From an uncultured Verrucomicrobiota bacterium (GTDB lineage Bacteria; Verrucomicrobiota; Kiritimatiellia; RFP12; UBA3636): 10,567 bases of DNA. Below the pieces are notes generated by a model. It ran no database searches. It was not told the origin of the DNA and worked only from the letters and a program-made list of their open reading frames with translations. Where the stretch lies: NCBI GenBank assembly GCA_946534745.1, contig CAMNDA010000392.1:1-10567 (forward strand). Reading direction: 5' to 3'. Positions 1 through 5,910 of the stretch are shown here, piece after piece. A program made the position numbers and the translations under genes. The stretch's first letter is position 1. Every line of letters starts with the position of its first letter.

Positions 1-111
1 TCCTCCGAGTCCGGCGCCCGGTTCGTTCGCGACGACCTCTTCTCCGGCCCCGGCGTCCTCAACGTCAAGACCGACGACCTGATCGACCCGACGCTGATGA
101 TCCTGCGATAG
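1..111 (+). CDS. C-terminal end of a large secreted passenger-like protein (partial, 5' end outside window)
   Basis: Frame 1 is open from the first base to a TAG at 109-111, giving the last 36 residues of a protein whose start lies upstream. Nine residues, FVRDDLFSG (22-48), are identical to residues near the end of the 5911-10467 protein, and both finish PTLMILR before the stop. The stretch before the shared block also begins SSESG in both, but the downstream gene has 11 extra residues before FVRDD. This end is therefore a paralogue of the DUF2341/LamG/passenger-type gene, at least in its C-terminal module. Its upstream domains cannot be known from here. The next gene starts 43 bases downstream with no visible promoter between, so co-transcription is likely. 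Reading frame and paralogy are solid; function is unknown. Confidence 0.85.
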   Translation, partial: SSESGARFVRDDLFSGPGVLNVKTDDLIDPTLMILR

Positions 112-121
112 CGGCTCTTCC

Positions 122-136
122 GGCCGCGCAGCGGCC
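122..136 (+). other. Perfect GC hairpin in the 43-base gap between two genes
   Basis: GGCCGC (122-127), loop GCA, GCGGCC (131-136) is a perfect 6-bp inverted repeat between the TAG at 109-111 and the ATG at 155. There is no T-run after it, so it is not a classical intrinsic terminator. It could be an attenuator, an RNA-stability element or chance in GC-rich DNA. Confidence 0.4.
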
Positions 137-154
137 ACCGATCCCCGATCCGAC

Positions 155-2491
155 ATGAAACGCCTCCTCCCGCTCGCTCTGCTCGTCTCCTCCCTTCCCG
201 CCTTCGCCGCGTGGACCTACACGCCCGGCGAGGGCAGGCAGAACAACCAGCCGTATTCCGGCGTCATCTCCGACGGCAACTGGCAGATCCGCGTCTACCG
301 GCCCGATCCGGCATCCGACGACTTCTGGCTCGGCTGCGGCGGAAGCGGGTCCGGCGCCCGCGTGGCGGGATCCGGCATGCTCGACCTCTCGACGCTCCTC
401 GCCGACACGACCGCCGCCGGGACGCCCGTCCGCGCGGTGAACGTGGCGCCGCATTTCATGAACGGGGAGGGCGGAAATCTCACCGGCGTCGTCCTTCCCG
501 ACACGGTCACGAACATCGCCAACGTCGCCTTCAACGGCTGCAACAACGGTTCGTTCAAGACGCTCGACCTTTCGAACACGCAGGTCCGGAGCATCGGCGG
601 CTACGCCTTCGCGTGGTGCCAGAAACTCGAGGAGGTGTGGCTCCCGGAAACGCTTGAATCCATCGGTAAATGCGCGTTCCGCACGATGCCCGGCAAGGTG
701 ACGATCCACTTCGCCGGCGACGTGCCGTATCTCGAGCCTCCATCTTCCAACGGCTACGGCAGCAGCTATTCGGTCTACACCAGCTCGACCGAATACCAGA
801 ACGTCTTCAACGGCGGAGACAACGTCCAGTGGGCCTTCTGCGTCAACGCGCAGAAATATCCGAACTGGACGCGCATCGGGAAGGCGTCCTACTACGGCGA
901 GGAGAATCCGTTCCCGTCGAACGAGGCGAGCTGGCCGCCGTCGCAGGCCCGGGCGATCGAGGGCTACACGGCGCCGTTCGGCAACACGTGGTTCTCGCGC
1001 ACGTCGGACACGTCGTCCAGCGGCCGCACCTACCTGATCCAGGAGGGGACGTGGAGCGGCGCGGCGGTCGCGCGCCCGATGTTCGGCGAGCCGGTCGTCG
1101 ACGCGAGGCGCAACGCGGTCACGAACACGATTCCGCTCTACGTCGGTTCGTCGCCCTCCGTGACCGTGACCTACACGTTCGGCACCGAGACGCGCACGCT
1201 GACCGCGACGTCCGACACGAACCTCGTCTTCGGCGTCGACGGACTGCCCGACTCGACGACCTTCGCCTGGTCGGCCTCAGCGGAGGGCGCAGTCGGATGG
1301 GACCGGCTCGCGGGCTCCGCCACGACCGTCACGCCGGACATCGTCCTCGGCGAGCCCTCCTACACGATCACCAAGGACGGAAGGACGGCGACCGTCTCGG
1401 TTCCCGTGACGTCGCTCATCTCCGCGAGCGGCCTCCTGGAGTTCGTGCTGGACGGCCGCGTCGTCCTCGCGACGAACGTCGTCGCGACCGGGACCTACGA
1501 CCTCGCGATGACCGACCTCGTGCAGGGCAAGACCTACGCCTTCACGATCTACGGCAGCGCGGGCGCCGACGAGGACGTGAAGACGATCTCCTTCGTCGCC
1601 GAGCGCTACAAGTGGACCTACACGCCGGGCGCGGGTTCGCGAAACGGCCAGCCCTACTCCGGGACGATCTCCGACAAGAACTGGACGATCTGCGTCTATC
1701 AGGATCCGGCCGGCCCCGCCGACGCCTTCTGGCTCGGCTGCGGCGGCAGCGGGACGCAGTCCCGCCTGGAGGGGTCGGGCGAGCTCGACCTCACGCCGGT
1801 ACTTGCGGACACGACCGAGGACGGCACGCCGGTCCGGCTCGTCCGCGTGGCGCGCTACGCCTTCCAGAACCAGAAGCTCGATTCGCTCGTGCTGCCCGGC
1901 TCCGTCACGAACCTCGGTCAGGTCTGCTTCGAGAACTCGGGCGTGAAAAAGGTGGATCTGTCCCAGACCGCCGTGAAAAGCATCGAGGCCTTCGCCTTCT
2001 CCTGGACCGGCGTGAGCGAGGTCTGGCTTCCGAAGACGCTGAAATCCATCGGCGGCTTCGCGTTCCGCAACTGCGGGGAGAAGGCGGTCTTCCATTTCGC
2101 CGGCCCGCCGCCGGAGCTGGAGCTGCTCACCTCGAACGTCGGTTCGCAATACGGTCCCTACATCAAGTTCGGGACCTACCAGAACATCTGGAACAGCGGC
2201 GACAACAAGCAGCACGCGCTGTGCGTGGACAACAAGATGTTTCCCGAGTGGGAGAAGCTCGGAGAGCCGTGGACCACGACCTACTACAAGCCCGTCGTAA
2301 TCGGCGCCGATTTTCCGGTGGGCGAGGCGTCGTGGATTCCCGAACCCGTCCGCTACACCGTGAGCCCGGAGTACAAGGAGCCCTTCGGCACGACGAACTA
2401 CGGCCGCGCGACCGACGCCAGCGCCAACGGGCGCACCTATCTGATCTACGAGAAGCACGGCGACGCCTGCACGGTGCTCCTGCTCCGCTAG
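155..2491 (+). CDS. Secreted BspA-type leucine-rich-repeat protein with a tandemly duplicated module
   Basis: This encodes 778 residues. The ATG at 155 is chosen because it begins a clear signal peptide (MKRLLPLALLV..., probable cleavage near AFA at 16-18, mature start about A19-W20); no Shine-Dalgarno motif precedes it. Two homologous modules follow. Module A is residues 20-306 and module B is 487-778. Each opens WTYTPG, shares FWLGCGGSG and a LLADTT..GTPVR block, and contains LRR_5-like repeats (about 108-188 and 575-649: LP-x-T/S-V-T-N, LP-x-TL-x-SIG, AF). Each ends with GRTYLI. Residues about 307-486 form beta-sandwich-like linkers of Ig/Fn3 character. Only module B carries the terminal TVLLLR. 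LRR_5/BspA proteins are known surface adhesins or binding proteins in some bacteria. That role is inferred here; no catalytic motif was seen. The gene probably shares a transcript with the upstream partial gene. Confidence 0.9.
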   Translation: MKRLLPLALLVSSLPAFAAWTYTPGEGRQNNQPYSGVISDGNWQIRVYRPDPASDDFWLGCGGSGSGARVAGSGMLDLSTLLADTTAAGTPVRAVNVAPHFMNGEGGNLTGVVLPDTVTNIANVAFNGCNNGSFKTLDLSNTQVRSIGGYAFAWCQKLEEVWLPETLESIGKCAFRTMPGKVTIHFAGDVPYLEPPSSNGYGSSYSVYTSSTEYQNVFNGGDNVQWAFCVNAQKYPNWTRIGKASYYGEENPFPSNEASWPPSQARAIEGYTAPFGNTWFSRTSDTSSSGRTYLIQEGTWSGAAVARPMFGEPVVDARRNAVTNTIPLYVGSSPSVTVTYTFGTETRTLTATSDTNLVFGVDGLPDSTTFAWSASAEGAVGWDRLAGSATTVTPDIVLGEPSYTITKDGRTATVSVPVTSLISASGLLEFVLDGRVVLATNVVATGTYDLAMTDLVQGKTYAFTIYGSAGADEDVKTISFVAERYKWTYTPGAGSRNGQPYSGTISDKNWTICVYQDPAGPADAFWLGCGGSGTQSRLEGSGELDLTPVLADTTEDGTPVRLVRVARYAFQNQKLDSLVLPGSVTNLGQVCFENSGVKKVDLSQTAVKSIEAFAFSWTGVSEVWLPKTLKSIGGFAFRNCGEKAVFHFAGPPPELELLTSNVGSQYGPYIKFGTYQNIWNSGDNKQHALCVDNKMFPEWEKLGEPWTTTYYKPVVIGADFPVGEASWIPEPVRYTVSPEYKEPFGTTNYGRATDASANGRTYLIYEKHGDACTVLLLR
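212..1072 (+). repeat. Module A of intragenic duplication (diverged direct repeat)
   Basis: Encodes residues 20-306 of the 778-residue protein and aligns colinearly with 1613-2491 from WTYTPG to GRTYLI. The distance between these two anchors is 270 residues here and 272 in the second copy. Its end reads GTWSGAAVA where the second copy has the HGDACTVLLLR tail, so the terminal hydrophobic-Leu-Arg motif is absent from this internal copy. Confidence 0.85.
1613..2491 (+). repeat. Module B of intragenic duplication (diverged direct repeat)
   Basis: Encodes residues 487-778. At the DNA level the opening is still visibly similar to the first copy (both begin TGGACCTACACGCC), while the remainder has diverged, so the duplication is old enough that copies differ throughout. 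It carries the C-terminal TVLLLR tail before the TAG. Confidence 0.85.
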
Positions 2492-2506
2492 TTCCCCTCG
2501 CAAGGC

Positions 2507-2528
2507 GCGCGGCTCGGGAGGGCCGCGC
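2507..2528 (+). terminator. Candidate transcription-end hairpin after the LRR gene
   Basis: GCGCGGC (2507-2513), 8-base loop, GCCGCGC (2522-2528) is a perfect 7-bp stem 16 bases after the stop codon. CAA at 2501-2503 and TTG at 2529-2531 could extend it across a 3-base bulge. Only two T residues follow, so intrinsic termination is uncertain. It overlaps the open frame that leads into the adjacent gene remnant. Confidence 0.4.
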
Positions 2529-2554
2529 TTGTCGCGGCCGCCGGGGAGGAGGAA

Positions 2555-2671
2555 GTCGTCCACAAGCTGTGGGTCGACGGCGTCTCCATGCCCCGCGGCT
2601 ACTACGGCTCGAGCGAGGCGGAAGCGTCGATCGAGGCCCGCGCCCCCGGAGTCCGCGTCCGCGTCGGCGGA
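2555..2671 (+). pseudogene. Remnant of a paralogue's C-terminal module
   Basis: Read in frame 2, this stretch encodes VVHKLWVDGVSMPRGYYGSS followed by about 19 further residues. It matches in order the end region of the 5911-10467 protein: a V-x-K-x-x-W-x-D block, then RGFYGSSES, then a Gly-x-Leu/Val-Lys/Arg-Val stretch (here PGVRVRV; there TGTLKVV). No start codon with a signal peptide, no upstream domain and no MILR-stop ending are present. The same frame stays open from the stop at 2489-2491 into the next gene at 2786, with no termination codon. I read it as a dead C-terminal fragment left by deletion or recombination between paralogues. It could instead be an unprocessed N-terminal extension of the next gene, which is unlikely because that gene has its own signal peptide start at 2786. 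Confidence 0.6.
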
Positions 2672-2693
2672 AATTCCTCCCGGCAAAAGATTG

Positions 2694-2723
2694 TTGCATT
2701 GCGGAATGCGAAAATGGTACACT
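2694..2723 (+). promoter_or_regulatory. Predicted sigma70-type promoter for the PA14-like/LRR gene
   Basis: This AT-richer island stands out from the GC-rich surroundings. A -35-like TTGCAT (2694-2699) and a -10-like TACACT (2718-2723) are 18 bases apart, and TG at 2715-2716 makes an extended -10 (TGGTACACT). The spacer overlaps an inverted repeat, GCATT (2696-2700), GCGG, AATGC (2705-2709), which could be an operator half-site pair. Expected transcription start is near 2730, leaving about 55 bases of leader before the ATG at 2786. The -35 match is weak (3 of 6). Confidence 0.5.
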
Positions 2724-2785
2724 ACGGGCGCTGGAAGGTTCCGGCACCGCGGTCCACTTCTCCCGCTTCATACCGCACGAGTCCC

Positions 2786-5647
2786 ATGAAACGACTGCTC
2801 CGCAACGTCCTCGTTCCCGCCGCCATCGCCCTTCTCCTCCTCGCCCCGGCCGCCGCGCGGGCCACGGTCTACCAGCCGGGCCTGTGGTTCGTTCACGACG
2901 AGACGAAGGCCGACGTCGGCGCGGGCGTCGCCGGCCGCTCGGACAAGGTGCCGTGCCCGGGCGCGTTCATGGAATACACGGCGTCCTACGCCACGAACTG
3001 GACCAACAACGGCGGCTACCACGAGAGCACCAGCTTCGGGATGTCCGGGACGAACGTCTACGACGGCATGGTCTTCACGTGGCGCCACAACACCGGCTTC
3101 GGCTACGCGGGCGAGTTCTTCGTCGAAAAAGGCCGGACCTACACGTTCGGCGAATGGCACGGAACGTTCCTGAAAATCTTGCTGGACGGCGGACAGGTCA
3201 TCGACGGCGGCCCGTGGCACGCCACGCAAAACGGAACCTACACGGCCGCGGAGACCGGCTGGATTCCCTTCGAGCTCCGCGCCGGAATCGGAACGGAGGC
3301 CGGCATCGCCGGACCTCTCTACAACGACTTCGGGACGGGGTTCAACACGAACGGCGTCAGGATATCCGGGCGCGGCGACGGGACCTGGGGCCTTCCGCCC
3401 TGGCGGCGCATCCTCGATCCGGGAGACTGCTCGCTCCTGCGCTTCGCCGTGCCGGACGCGGACTACGCCGCGCTCGACTCCGTCGCGGCGTCCGGAAGCG
3501 ACCTCGCGCTGTCCGTCTCGTTCTCCGGCGTGCCGTCGGCGGGGCGGCTCACGGCGTTCTGGGGCGACTCGAACGGCGGCGACCTTCCGCGGAACTGGGC
3601 GCACGCCACCGACCTCGGCGCCGTCGCCGCGGGGAGCGCGGCGTCCGTTTCCTACCCGGTTCCCGGCGCGTCCGGCGCGGCGTTCGTCGCGCTCCGCATC
3701 CAGAACACGGACTACGCGACGGGCCCCTACACGCAGTTCACGGAGGCGGCGCCCGTTCCGCGGCCGTCGCCGACGTTCGACCTGTTCTGCACGGAGATCG
3801 GCTACACGAACCTGACGTTCCGGGCCGTCGTCGCCGCCGTCGGAACGGGCGCGTCGTCGGTCCCCTCCGCCGAGGTGCAAATCGCGACGGACGGCGCCTT
3901 CGCGAACGTCGTGAAGCGCCTGCCGCTCTCGATCTCGGCGCCTGGCGCGGAGGTTCTCTCCACGTCGGGCCTCGTCTCCAACACGGTCTACTACGCCCGC
4001 GTGGCGGGGTCGAACGACGAGGGCGCCTCCGGCGTCTCGGCGACGGTCGGTCCTCTGCGGACGCTCCTGCCGACGATTTCGACCTCGACGATCGAGGCGC
4101 TCGAGCACGGGCTCGGAACGCTCAACGCGGCCGTGACCGTGACGGACTGGGGCCTCGACTCGACGGGCGCGCGGGTGCGGATCGAGGCGGCGGAGAGCCG
4201 CGGCTTCAGTCCGCTCGTCGGCGTTTCGGAGGAAGTCGACGCGACGCTCGGCGTCGCGACGAACCTGATGATCGTCGGCCTCCGGGAGGACTGGGCCTAC
4301 AACCTGCGCGCCCGCATCGTGAACTCGTGGGGGTTCGTCGAGTACCGGACGCTTCCCGGCGACCAGAGGACGCGCGCCGCGCCGTTCTCCGGGACGCCGC
4401 TCGTGTGGGAGACGGAGCCGGACGGCACGCTCGCCGTCCACGAGCGGCTCGTCGACAACGAGTTCGCGGGCGAGGCGGAGCTCTTCCTCGACGGCGTCTC
4501 GAAGGGCGTCCGCGCCTTCCCGGCGAGCCCCTGCCGCATCTCCTTCGAGGGCGTCCCGATGCCGTCGTATCCGGCGAGGATTCGCGTCGTCGTGCGCGTC
4601 GTCGTCTCCTCCCGGCCCTACTCGAAGGAATGGTCCGACACCGTCGTCCCCGGTTCCGCGTCCTACCTCGAGAACAAGTGGGTCTACGATCCGTCGGCCA
4701 GGACCCTCTCGTGGACCGACTCGTACCCCTCGCTCAACGTCGTGAGCAACGTGACCGCGAAGGGAAATGCGCTGACGATCGGCAACAACCGGTTCAATTC
4801 CCTGGCCGTCAATCTCGACTTCTCCCCCGGAGTGGAAGGCGGCTGGGAGATTTCCAACATCGTGTCCGCGGCCTTCGTCGTCGAACAGAGCACGGATCCC
4901 GCCGCCGTCACGAACGTCGTGTTTCCGTCCACGCTCCGGGAAGTCGGCCGGGCCGCCTTCTCCGGCGCGAAGAACCTCCGCCGGGCGGTCTTCAACGAAG
5001 GGCTGGTCGATCTGGGGACGGACGGCAGCTCCTACGGCAACTACTGCTTCAACGGATGCACGTCGCTCGAATCGATCGGCCCGTTGCCGTCCACGCTCCG
5101 GATCGTCGGCACGCGGCTGTTCACCGGATGCACGTCGCTCACCAACGACATCGTCTGGCCGCGGGGCGTTCCCGTGGTCCCGGAGTACGCCTTCCAGAAC
5201 ACGTCCATCCGCTCGTTCAAGGCGGAGTACGGCGTGACGCACATGGGTCCTTACGGAACGGAAGCCCGCGTGACGAGCGGAAACAACGCCATCCGGACGA
5301 TCGACCTGCCCGTCACGCTGCAGTACGTGGCCGGACGGATGTTCTCCGACACGGACCTCGCCAAGGGCTTTACCGCCAACGTCTGGTACCGCGGCTTTCC
5401 GAAGCTCGGGTGGCACGACTCCCACTGGGCGAGCATGACCTGGGGCAAGACGACGGTCACGAACTGGTTCGAATGGCATCACCGGGACGAATTCCGCGCC
5501 TTCGCGGAGACGAACCGGCAGTTCACGATCCGCCTGCCGGAAACCTACAGGGGCGAAGGCACGTGGGCGGCGAACGGAGGATACCAAATCGTCCGCTGGT
5601 GGAAGGATCCGGACCAGATGCCGCCGTCGGTGATGATCCTCCGCTAG
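2786..5647 (+). CDS. Secreted multidomain protein: PA14-like, Fn3/Ig-like and BspA-type LRR domains
   Basis: This encodes 953 residues. The open frame extends further upstream, but the ATG at 2786 is preferred because it starts a textbook signal peptide (Arg-rich start, Leu-rich core, probable cleavage after AARA at 26) and lies downstream of a predicted promoter; no Shine-Dalgarno motif is visible. Residues about 65-190 look PA14-like: a GYAGEFF strand, GRTYTFGEW, LLDGGQVIDGG, then TGWIPFELRAG. Three beta-sandwich modules of Fn3/Ig character follow (about 331-429, 432-529, 529-624), the first two with Fn3-style GLxxxTxYYARV or GLxxDxAYNLRAR strands. Residues about 706-871 are LRR_5-like, with GCTSL twice, FPSTLREVG and YAF. 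The protein ends PPSVMILR. PA14 and LRR domains usually bind glycans or proteins, so surface adhesion or capture is an inference. The Fn3-like block resembles that of the next gene. Confidence 0.88.
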   Translation: MKRLLRNVLVPAAIALLLLAPAAARATVYQPGLWFVHDETKADVGAGVAGRSDKVPCPGAFMEYTASYATNWTNNGGYHESTSFGMSGTNVYDGMVFTWRHNTGFGYAGEFFVEKGRTYTFGEWHGTFLKILLDGGQVIDGGPWHATQNGTYTAAETGWIPFELRAGIGTEAGIAGPLYNDFGTGFNTNGVRISGRGDGTWGLPPWRRILDPGDCSLLRFAVPDADYAALDSVAASGSDLALSVSFSGVPSAGRLTAFWGDSNGGDLPRNWAHATDLGAVAAGSAASVSYPVPGASGAAFVALRIQNTDYATGPYTQFTEAAPVPRPSPTFDLFCTEIGYTNLTFRAVVAAVGTGASSVPSAEVQIATDGAFANVVKRLPLSISAPGAEVLSTSGLVSNTVYYARVAGSNDEGASGVSATVGPLRTLLPTISTSTIEALEHGLGTLNAAVTVTDWGLDSTGARVRIEAAESRGFSPLVGVSEEVDATLGVATNLMIVGLREDWAYNLRARIVNSWGFVEYRTLPGDQRTRAAPFSGTPLVWETEPDGTLAVHERLVDNEFAGEAELFLDGVSKGVRAFPASPCRISFEGVPMPSYPARIRVVVRVVVSSRPYSKEWSDTVVPGSASYLENKWVYDPSARTLSWTDSYPSLNVVSNVTAKGNALTIGNNRFNSLAVNLDFSPGVEGGWEISNIVSAAFVVEQSTDPAAVTNVVFPSTLREVGRAAFSGAKNLRRAVFNEGLVDLGTDGSSYGNYCFNGCTSLESIGPLPSTLRIVGTRLFTGCTSLTNDIVWPRGVPVVPEYAFQNTSIRSFKAEYGVTHMGPYGTEARVTSGNNAIRTIDLPVTLQYVAGRMFSDTDLAKGFTANVWYRGFPKLGWHDSHWASMTWGKTTVTNWFEWHHRDEFRAFAETNRQFTIRLPETYRGEGTWAANGGYQIVRWWKDPDQMPPSVMILR

Positions 5648-5678
5648 AGCCGCCGCGGCTCGCGACGACGCTCGCCCT

Positions 5679-5697
5679 CCCGCCTCGCGCGGGCGGG
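5679..5697 (+). terminator. GC hairpin between genes, abutting a -35 box
   Basis: CCCGCC (5679-5684), 7-base loop, GGCGGG (5692-5697) is a perfect 6-bp stem 31 bases after the stop at 5645-5647. A smaller perfect hairpin AGCCG-CCG-CGGCT (5648-5660) directly follows that stop. No T-run is present. The larger hairpin ends at the exact base before the -35 element of the next gene, so it may both end the upstream transcript and separate the two units. Confidence 0.4.
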
Positions 5698-5727
5698 TTG
5701 ACTCCGCCACGGCGGGTGGCGTATGAT
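5698..5727 (+). promoter_or_regulatory. Predicted sigma70-type promoter with palindromic spacer
   Basis: TTGACT (5698-5703) matches the -35 consensus at 5 of 6 positions, and TATGAT (5722-5727) matches -10 at 5 of 6, with an 18-base spacer. The spacer contains the perfect inverted repeat CGCCAC (5705-5710), GGCGG, GTGGCG (5716-5721), exactly between the two boxes, a typical place for a repressor or MerR-type activator site. Expected transcription start is about 5734, giving a 5' leader of roughly 175 bases before the ATG at 5911. Confidence 0.7.
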
Positions 5728-5738
5728 TGCCCACGTCG

Positions 5739-5757
5739 CCCCGCGAGACGGGGTCTC
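5739..5757 (+). other. Two overlapping, mutually exclusive small hairpins at the predicted transcript 5' end
   Basis: CCCCG (5739-5743), CGAGA, CGGGG (5749-5753) and GAGAC (5745-5749), GGG, GTCTC (5753-5757) are both perfect 5-bp stems, and they share bases, so only one can form. They lie within the first ~25 bases of the predicted transcript. They may protect the 5' end or act as a small switch; both are short enough to be chance. Confidence 0.3.
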
Positions 5758-5784
5758 AGGGCGCAAGTTCCAAGTCGCCGGTTC

Positions 5785-5892
5785 GACCGAGACGACCAAC
5801 TCGACAGAGACGAAAGAAACGACCAACTCGACAGAGACAACCCTTTCAACCCTTTCAACCTCTTCAACCTTTTCAACCGAACCCTTCCAACC
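5785..5892 (+). repeat. 9-base-period tandem repeat array in the 5' leader
   Basis: Twelve consecutive 9-mers can be laid out. The first six are of the type GACCGAGAC, GACCAACTC, GACAGAGAC, GAAAGAAAC, GACCAACTC, GACAGAGAC. Then come AACCCTTTC twice, AACCTCTTC, AACCTTTTC, AACCGAACC and CTTCCAACC. A perfect 20-base direct repeat (5792-5811 and 5819-5838) has a 27-base period, i.e. three units. Composition is 54 G+C of 108, well below the neighbouring genes, and no TA or TG dinucleotide occurs on the + strand. From 5839 to 5900 there is a single G. The array lies between a predicted promoter and the ATG at 5911, so it should be transcribed as an unstructured leader. Origin and role are unknown. 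Confidence 0.85.
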
Positions 5893-5910
5893 ACAACCCA
5901 CGGCGCTCCG

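Noticed and set aside
2588..2785. N-terminal extension of the 953-residue protein from the ATG at 2588
   Set aside because: It would bury the signal peptide 66 residues in and start upstream of the predicted promoter at 2694-2723. Its sequence is better explained as the remnant of a paralogue end.
2529..2789. 86-residue frame-3 open frame in the gap
   Set aside because: It is Arg/Ser-rich with no recognisable features, overlaps the gene remnant in another frame, and has no independent support.
2768..5734. 988-residue open frame on the - strand
   Set aside because: It is antisense to the PA14-like/LRR gene, is full of Arg, Gly, Val, Glu and Asp without domains or signal peptide, and follows from the strong codon bias of the + strand. 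The same reasoning rejects the - strand frames 1277-2722 and 7900-9627 and the + strand frame 5727-9098.
5785..5892. CRISPR array
   Set aside because: The repeat period is 9 bases with no unique spacers between longer repeats; it is a minisatellite.
670..5910. A continuous frame-1 open reading frame that extends the 5911-10467 gene upstream by 5.2 kb
   Set aside because: It overlaps two genes with clear signal peptides and recognisable domains; its translation is Arg/Gly/Asp-rich and low in hydrophobic patterning, as expected from an out-of-frame reading of GC-rich DNA. The real start at 5911 has a signal peptide.
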